Source: Anaspis maculata (lineage: Eukaryota; Arthropoda; Insecta; Coleoptera; Scraptiidae). From it: 64,000 nucleotides of DNA. Both the position numbers and the translations under genes were made by a program. The notes below the pieces were generated by a model. The model saw nothing but the letters and a program-made list of their open reading frames with translations, made no database searches and had not been told where the DNA came from. Below, piece by piece: positions 57,271-64,000 of the stretch. The DNA lies in assembly GCA_949128115.1 (NCBI GenBank), contig OX421968.1, positions 2,356,001 to 2,420,000 of the forward strand, given 5' to 3'. The stretch's first letter is position 1, and each line of letters begins with the position of its first letter.

Positions 57271-57288
57271 CGAGTGATTAACCCCTCG

Positions 57289-60200
57289 GATCAGCTATTA
57301 AAACGAAATTTGTACCTAAAAACAAAATGAAATTTCTCTTTGCAAACACTGGCACATCAATCGCTGGCATACTGTAAATTTCAAATGCGATGCCCGGTTA
57401 TTTACGAGAAAATTGTTTTGTCGTAGATCATAATATAGTCAGCAGTCAATGTAGTTGTACTTGAAATTTATTGGGTGCTTAGTTTTGCAGTTTATGTAGC
57501 ATTGTTTATTTAATTTCTAGAATGACGAATCTTGCGAATCAGTGATGGCTCAATAATACAATAATTGAAGTTTTTAGTCCGCACGAAGGTTCAACAATAG
57601 GACAATAAATTGTCCCGCACTCAAGGATTCGTTTTTAAACTTTCGACTTCTTGCATCGCGACGACCAAACCGACAGAGGGCGCGCTTGGAAATTAGCTGA
57701 ACGATGTGCCGTGTGCCGTGTTCGTTCGTGTTAACAAGCGTCCTGCGGTTTTAGACGGATGGGTGATAAGCAGGACTAGCAGGAGAGCGAGCGACACGCG
57801 GAAACACTTCTGAAGTCCAAAAAGGTGTTCCTGCTCAGGGTTCAGGTTTGGACGGTCGATCTGATGAGGTATTGATGATTCCGGCGTGTCTGAACCAGCT
57901 GAACCAATTACATTTCACAAATCCTTTACACAACCGGCTCTGCGGTTCCCCAACAGCAGATCGGCAGGATTACTCTTACCGTTCCCTGCGGCACCGCTTC
58001 AAGACCACATCTGCTGACAGTTTAGATAATAGCCAGCACTTATCTATAGTATATACGCATGTAGATGGCGATTTAAACCCGCAAAAACTTAATACTTTTT
58101 TTGCACGCGGTCGCGGTCCCAGTTATTCTTCTAGCTGTTTCACCCCACACCCTTCACTGATCGTGTTTTCAACCACCACATTGTGTTGATAAAATGATAT
58201 TCTTGTTATAGAATAATTTACATTATTATACACCGCTCGTGTACTTTGCTTGAAGGTCGTTATTTCTTTGTTCTTCTTATTGCTAAAAATAAATATTTAA
58301 AATAATTTTTCTGCGGCTGCAGCAGTGCCTGCCTTTTGCTGTCAATAAAAGTCAAGTCAGTTCGTTATTTAGTGGCCAGCGAGAGTCATCCACGACGGAC
58401 TTACAGACCCATATTGTTTAATTGGCGTTCGGAATGTGCGCATGTAGCGTTTAAAATGGGTGCAATTAATCACGTTGGTAGTAAAGCATTTTAATTCGAT
58501 ATTTACATAGCGAACCATAAATTTCAGACGTATCCCGTTTTATAGAGGCCTAAACATGCAACAATGCGGACACAAAGACGAGTAATAAAACGCAGCAACA
58601 AGCGTACCCGAAGAAATCCAAAGGAAATGGGCAACAATCACATGTGATGACGGTCGGGCGGTCGTCGGTCGACGCTATGCTGAAATGGGGTGTCTAAAGA
58701 GCGAGAAAGAGGGGGTGCAGGAATGATAAATGGTCAGTCATACATATAGCCGTTTAGACCCGGACTCGTTTACAAATCCGGGAAAGGATTTAGTACGCTT
58801 TGGAGGTGCGAGCAGCCGTTTGATGTTAAACACCAACTCAAATCACCAACCAAATCCCCCAGCGTGCAAACTTGTTTTTTTTTCTCTCGGCGAAGGGAAA
58901 AACTTTAATATATGCATATTTCCTCGTAGACCTGTCATGTTTTATTTTAGAAAACAATATTTTACGCCCGGCCCGAACTTTCATGCATCCAGATGAGTTT
59001 ACATAATACCATCCCTAACATGATTTATTTAAATACCACAGAAAATATTACAATTAATTATTATCACAATCACACTTGTCAAATGTTACGACAACTACCA
59101 ATAACTGTTAGAGTTAGATAGAAGCCAGTTGGATTTGAATAATTATACGTAAACAGAACTTATAAAAGAGGAGTTGAGCTTGAGCTTTCCCTGTGCTGGC
59201 CCTTTTTTTCCTGGCTAATGATTAGATGAGTCCGTGAGAAAATCAAAGAGAGCAAACTAGGGGGCAGGGAGCATCAGAAGGATGAGGGTTGAAAGCTCAT
59301 TTATTCTCTTCTCATCGCGCAAGAGATCTAAGAGGTGATAAAGCTCAGTTATTATGAAATGACTTAATGCTCAGCTGTTAAGGTATATTAGATTGTGGTC
59401 TAGAAATGTTATTGACGGAAATAGTTGTTGGTACATTGAAAAGCGTGACTGACTTTGTCGAGACACTGCAAGTTCTTGAAGCCTACCGATGGTGGTGGTA
59501 ATGTCTATGCGACCGCTGCCAGTGCCGGCACACTACTTCTGAAATGAATTAAGTTTGTCGATTAAGCGCGGCCCTCTCATATATAGTTAGTGTAACTGAT
59601 GCGGGGATTGTGGAACTTTTGATGACCCCTTCGTCGCATTGTTGCAGGAGCAGGATGTGAAGAAGCTCCAGCTAGCCAGCCAAACGGTTGGCGAAGATAA
59701 ATAAAAACGCATTCCGCTTTTTTATTAACACTCGTTCGAAAATGCCATTTAAGACATTGTTATTTTATGATATGAATGCGAATACATAAATGTTTGGCTT
59801 ATGCCTTTTTCGGATATATTGTAGATTGTAAAACATTATGTCCCATGGCCGACACCGTCTCCCAGAATGTTTTATAGGCTTGACGAGCTTTTCGATCTTT
59901 CGGGCCATCACAATAGATTTGTTCCGAAGCGTCCGATTCTCGCGAAATGAAATGCATATTAACGCACAAACAACTTCTTGTAATTTATGGCGAATTTGTC
60001 ATATGCGCGCACATTGTATTACCGGTCAGTGCGCGGTCAGTTTTTGCGAGCGATACGTTAGTACCCCCGTACGGGGGGTCAAAACTGAAGGAAGAGGTGT
60101 AAAAAGCTACGACGATGTGGATGGGGAACGGGCGGCGGAAGGGTGATGGTGTGGTGTGGTGTGATCGATCCTTGGTCGGACCGTAAATAGGTAAATGGGG

Positions 60201-61900
60201 AGTTTGAGGATTTTGCGAGATGTCAATCCTGCTAATGATACCGCACGACCGCACCAAATTACCCCACCGCTTGGCTCGGCAGTGCGAAAGCCTGCTATGA
60301 GGTGAAGGGAGCCCCTGCAACCATATGGCGCCTATGAGAGTTAGTTTTCCCGTTTGTAATATTCCTAATGACGAACACACGCGCGGCTCGTCTGCTGCCT
60401 GCACAACACCGCCAAGCACACGTACTGCATGAAAACGCAACTTTTCCACAACCCCCGAGGTGCGAACCACCCTCCGTAATGAACCACTTGATCGGCAGGT
60501 TCCAGGTTCTCCACAATCGATATCCCCATCATCTATCCTCGCGATATGCCGCGCGATTTCAAATTAATAACCGATTATTCCGTCCGATTGGATTGGAAGA
60601 CAAACTTCGTCTTTTTGTCCTCATTCCCAGTTCCGTTGCAGTATCACCCAGCGTCATTATTAATTTTTTTCAATCAACCGAAATAGATACGCAAATATGC
60701 TAATTCGACCTTCAGTTTCATTAAAAACTACTATACCGTCCCCGAATAGCACGTTTGATAAGACACTGAACCCCTCGGTTCCAGGACTTCCACACCCAAA
60801 CTCCATCATCACCGCGTGCGTATTTTCAATGCAACACATGTGTAATTTCCACAGCTGACTTTTATAGGTCACGTGGCCGCAATTTCGCCCACCACCACCT
60901 GCCTGGATTTCTAAGATTTATTAAGTGGCGCGCGCGACTCACCCTTGAATCAAACAATACCACTTTCAGCAGTGCAAACTGAAAACGAACGCTAGCCACT
61001 ACCTTTCTGAAATCAAAATATTGATACAGATCTTGGACTCTTGAAAAGTCTTGGTCTGTTCTCCTTGTTATACAAAGTGGGAAGTGGGCTTCTGAAAACT
61101 AAACATCGTGTTTTTGCTGACATTCAAATGGGTACGTCAACTTCGAGCCCGCCTCGTGGAAGGGGCTGCAACCCTCTCAAAATTCTCGAATCGGCTTTAT
61201 TTTTGGAAACAGGTGCCCTCCTCGAAAACCCTGTCCGACTATTTTTTTTTTTTAAGTTTTACTGGTCGAAAATACGTCTATGTCGTTTATCAGTGATCAA
61301 CCCTGTACAGTTAAAATTGGACGTTTACAGGCCGCCAATAAGTAGACGAATAAAAAATAATAGATGAAGCGGATCGAACGTGCGATGATAAAAACTCGCT
61401 TGACTGGAGCCATTTTGGATCCGCTCGAGTTTCTGATCATAATTCTTCAAAAAAACGACTCGACTTCCCGCCGAATCTCGAAATATTTATTTATGTACCA
61501 GGGTCGTAAAGGTGATCTTTTTTGGCTGAATCTGAAATTTTGCAGCCGAGGCCTATATTTATTTAATTTGGTCCCAAAGGACATAAATAGAGCGGCTCTG
61601 ATACCGATTCATAATTGTTTAAGAGCCGCGATTTACATGAAATGTATTGTTTACATTAATAATAAACCGTATTGACTCCAGAAAAAAGAAAAAAACAAGT
61701 GAGTATGCCTTCACGTGCGTGAGTCTCAGTAGCGCATTTTCTCAAAGAGGCATATTGTGAACGTAAAGAAATTTGGTTGAAGGAGAAACACCATTCCTTG
61801 CCCACTTTCTTCATTCGAAACTCATTGTGATATTTTGTTATCAGAATGGGGTACTTGCCAATGAAATAGATTTGAATGAAAATTCTTTCAATCATCAATA
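57289..61900. other. Long stretch without recognised gene
   Basis: Moderately GC-rich patches at 57,650-58,050 and 60,000-60,500 carry open frames of 113 and 161 codons without domain, motif or splice support. No repeats of the families above are seen. It could be intronic or regulatory sequence. Confidence 0.4.
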
Positions 61901-62690
61901 TTTTTTTTGTTTGAGGGCGGGAGCTGGGAGCGGCGACTAATGAAGATTAGCTATTCTTTCCCATTTTTAGTCGGCTATCCGTATAGCAAAAGAATTAGAT
62001 CGCTATGTCTTCGGGTTTATGTTTTCCATTTACATATCTTTTACTTTGAGGGCAGCGTGTGGGGGTGGCAGCATTCGGCAAAGTAACTGTTGCACAGTTT
62101 GAGTTAGGAGTTTCTAAATGTTCAAGGAAATATGACAATCAGTGAAAATTGAGAAAGTTGCATTTTTTTTGTTTGGGGGCGAGAGCTGGAGGCGGCGACT
62201 AATCAAAAGTGGCCTATCTCTTCCCATTTTTAGTCAGCTATCTATATAGCGGAACAATTAGATCGCTATGTTTTCAGGGCCGCTATTCTTGAATCGTGTG
62301 AGAAAAGTCCCTGGGAGTAAAATACATTCCGCAGTACACTGATGCAGCGAATGTTGCCTAAAATCTTGGTTTTTAGGCAACTTTCGCTACAAAAGTGTAG
62401 TACGGATTATATAGAACTCCCAGGGACTTTTCTCACACGATTCAAGAATAGCGGCCCTGGGTTATGTTTTACATTTATCTCTTACTTTGGGAGCGGCAGA
62501 GTTTGGCAAAGAAATTCTTCCAGTTTGAGTTGGGAGTTTCTGAATGTTAAGGTAACAATAAAATGTAAATCAGTAGAAATGATTGAGAGTTGCACTTTTT
62601 TTTTTGGGGGTGGAATTTGGAGGCGGCGCCATATCAAAAGTAGCCTATTCTTGCCCATTTTCAGTTAGCTATCCATCGTTTTTCCGATTT
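61901..62690. repeat. Tandem repeat, about 2.4 units of 250-260 bp
   Basis: Units start at about 61,901, 62,164 and 62,596 with poly-T then GGGGGCGAGAGCTGGAGGCG, followed by CCCATTTTTAGTCAGCTATC and GCTATGTTTTC. The second unit is lengthened by a MITE at 62,276-62,458; the third is partial. Confidence 0.75.
62276..62458. mobile_element. 183-bp MITE, AGGGCCGCTATTCTTGAA ends
   Basis: AGGGCCGCTATTCTTGAATC is mirrored by GATTCAAGAATAGCGGCCCT; arms continue to TCCCTGGGAG. The first tandem unit (GTCTTCGGGTTTATG) shows the empty site. Ends resemble PIF/Harbinger MITEs; the target duplication cannot be fixed because the sites have diverged. Confidence 0.75.
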
Positions 62691-64000
62691 AACTTAATGT
62701 AAGAATCATCAATTAAGGATTCACTTCAAGGCCAATCATCAAGTCCGATCTCGATAACCCAGGCCGGTTTTACATTTTCAACAGGGAAATTCCCGGGAAA
62801 TTGGAGAAAAAATATCGTAAAATGTTCAAATACCTCTTGGTTGAAAAACATGGTGAAAATCTGTTCACGGGATAAAAAATACTTCCCCTTCCTTGTTGGT
62901 GGGAGGTCGGGAAAGTAAAATTGGAAAATTGCAATTTTTCCAATTTTTTCGAAAATGTTTCCTCCAAAAGTTGGTTCAATCTTTTCTCCAACTTTCATTC
63001 CCAGCATGTCGGCACCTAAAATGAATATTTCGTGGGGCTCACTGCATGACGAAGTTTGCACTGCATTTTTTTCTAATTAACGGAATGTGCAAATTTCATT
63101 TTGAAAAAATTACCGTCGGAAAACCGGAACCGTGTCGATTTTGAAAATGGATCTACACGGCGTCCAATCCGATCTACTTTCGATATAAGTTGAAATTATT
63201 CGAAAAAAGTCGATCCCCGAGCAAGAATCAATTTTTTCAGTGGAGTCCTGCATCAAAAGCGAGTCGTCCTGGTCAAAATCCGGGTGAGAGGCTCTCTCGG
63301 GTGGCAGCGGCTAGGAGAAATCTCGAAAATTCATAACGCCCGACTGGAAAATGGTGGAGAACTGCAACTGCACACTTGATTTGAATCTTTTGTTGTGTTG
63401 CTTCATGCCCAAATTTGGTTCCAATCCACTGGATAAATTTTGAATAATTGAATGGTAAAGTTTTAAACTTCGACATTTTTTGATATTTGACAGATGACAG
63501 ATAGAGAAATACTTCCAACTGTTCTGAATACAGTTTTTTAAGAGCTTTCAAATGACATACTGCAAGTCAAGTTCCGTGAGATATAGCTCCTGTCATTTTT
63601 TTGTAGTGACACTTTTGTTTGACAGATGACAGCCAAAAACTAATGGGCTTATTCTACAGGTAAAACATGTCCGCATATCAAGTTTCAAATCGATCAAATC
63701 AATGGTTCGACAGTTATCGCGGAAAATTACTGACACTCCTAGGACGTTTTGCTTGGTTCCAAGGAGCGTTCAAAAAAATTTACGGTCATAGCAGTTTTCC
63801 ACAGCAAATACATAATTTATAGAATCTTGCCGCATTCTATATGACGGATGACTTTATAACGAACAGTTCGTGGTAAAAATCAAGTCTCTACGACTTTCCG
63901 TTCTATACCTATGTGCGTTCCAGCGAAATTCCAGGAATACTGGAGTTTTTCCAGTCTCCCAGGTGAATCCCACCTGTGACGGCTTGTGACTTTTAGTATG
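62691..64000. other. Stretch without recognised gene
   Basis: Short open frames up to 111 codons with low-complexity composition. No repeat or domain recognised. Confidence 0.4.

Larger units (their letters stand above)
53435..57288. mobile_element. Candidate 3.85-kb element with GTATTGCAT arrays and a recombinase fragment
   Basis: Outer ends CGAGGGGTTGATCACT and AGTGATTAACCCCTCG are inverted. Just inside, TGGTGTCCCACATATT occurs at both ends in the same orientation (53,461 and 57,252). Arrays of TATTGCATAG/GTATTGCAT units lie next to it at both ends. Between them are a tyrosine-recombinase-like frame (54,441), a half fold-back (55,310) and another fold-back (56,073). Mixed inverted and direct ends plus a recombinase recall DIRS/Ngaro-type organisation, but no reverse transcriptase is visible. 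Treat as a hypothesis. Confidence 0.45.

Noticed and set aside
57848..58189. Plus-strand open frame of 113 codons
   Set aside because: No domain, no convincing start context, and no supporting splice sites. Could be 5' UTR or nothing.
59222..59260. GATGAGTCCGTGAG, resembling a hammerhead ribozyme core
   Set aside because: The required closing GGACGAAAC strand is absent (AAAATCAAAG follows) and the preceding CU is wrong, so the fold cannot form.
59985..60470. Minus-strand open frame of 161 codons
   Set aside because: No family resemblance; composition looks like chance openness in a GC-richer patch.

Overview
This window is eukaryotic, almost certainly insect nuclear DNA. It has AT-rich intergenic sequence, one spliced animal gene with GT-AG introns, Jockey/CR1-type LINE remnants and very many short DNA transposons. 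The TACCTA-rich background and the large number of TA-flanked CAGGGTG-ended elements suggest a sternorrhynchan hemipteran such as a whitefly; that placement is an inference. I see no bacterial genes, CRISPR array or rRNA.

Only one host gene is convincing. On the minus strand at 43,550-44,802, five exons split by four very short introns (54-64 bp) encode the C-terminal 337 residues of an RNF220-type E3 ubiquitin ligase. They carry two atypical zinc fingers, an acidic linker and a complete C3HC4 RING that ends in PTDLRRIFM-stop. Earlier exons are not visible. If the gene continues to the right, its next intron is at least 19 kb long and would hold everything from 44.8 kb to the window end.

The left two thirds (0-42.8 kb) is a nested mosaic of fold-back DNA transposons. 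Layouts that can be read in detail are: (i) a 5.7-kb element interrupted by a 3.97-kb element with 27-bp inverted ends and a 7-bp target duplication, with the unoccupied site preserved in a partner copy at 45.7 kb; (ii) a composite fold-back present three times (6.9, 28.8 and 36.1 kb); (iii) four copies of a family sharing an internal AACAGGTCGATTTTT block (2.2, 24.4, 29.9 and 42.3 kb); (iv) a 1.5-kb near-perfect palindrome (31.55-33.09 kb) inserted into one arm of another palindrome; (v) a hAT-like MITE with an 8-bp duplication placed in the very tip of a CAGGGTG element. In four unrelated families an inner CAGGGTG element sits exactly on the symmetry axis of an outer pair of arms, which is the most unusual pattern here.

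Protein relics of the mobile elements are a LINE reverse transcriptase (34.8-36.0 kb, minus), two converging LINE C-termini (13.2-13.9 kb), a DUF4817/helix-turn-helix transposase start inside a fold-back (8.58 kb), a Tc1/mariner SPDxNPIE relic (48.5-48.7 kb), a THAP-domain pseudogene (27.8-28.5 kb) and a frameshifted tyrosine-recombinase-like N-terminal domain (54.4-54.8 kb). The last lies inside a 3.85-kb unit with inverted outer ends, direct inner repeats and GTATTGCAT arrays.

The right part (49-64 kb) is poorer in recognisable elements. It contains microsatellites, a tandem 260-bp repeat with a MITE in its second unit, and long stretches where I recognise nothing.
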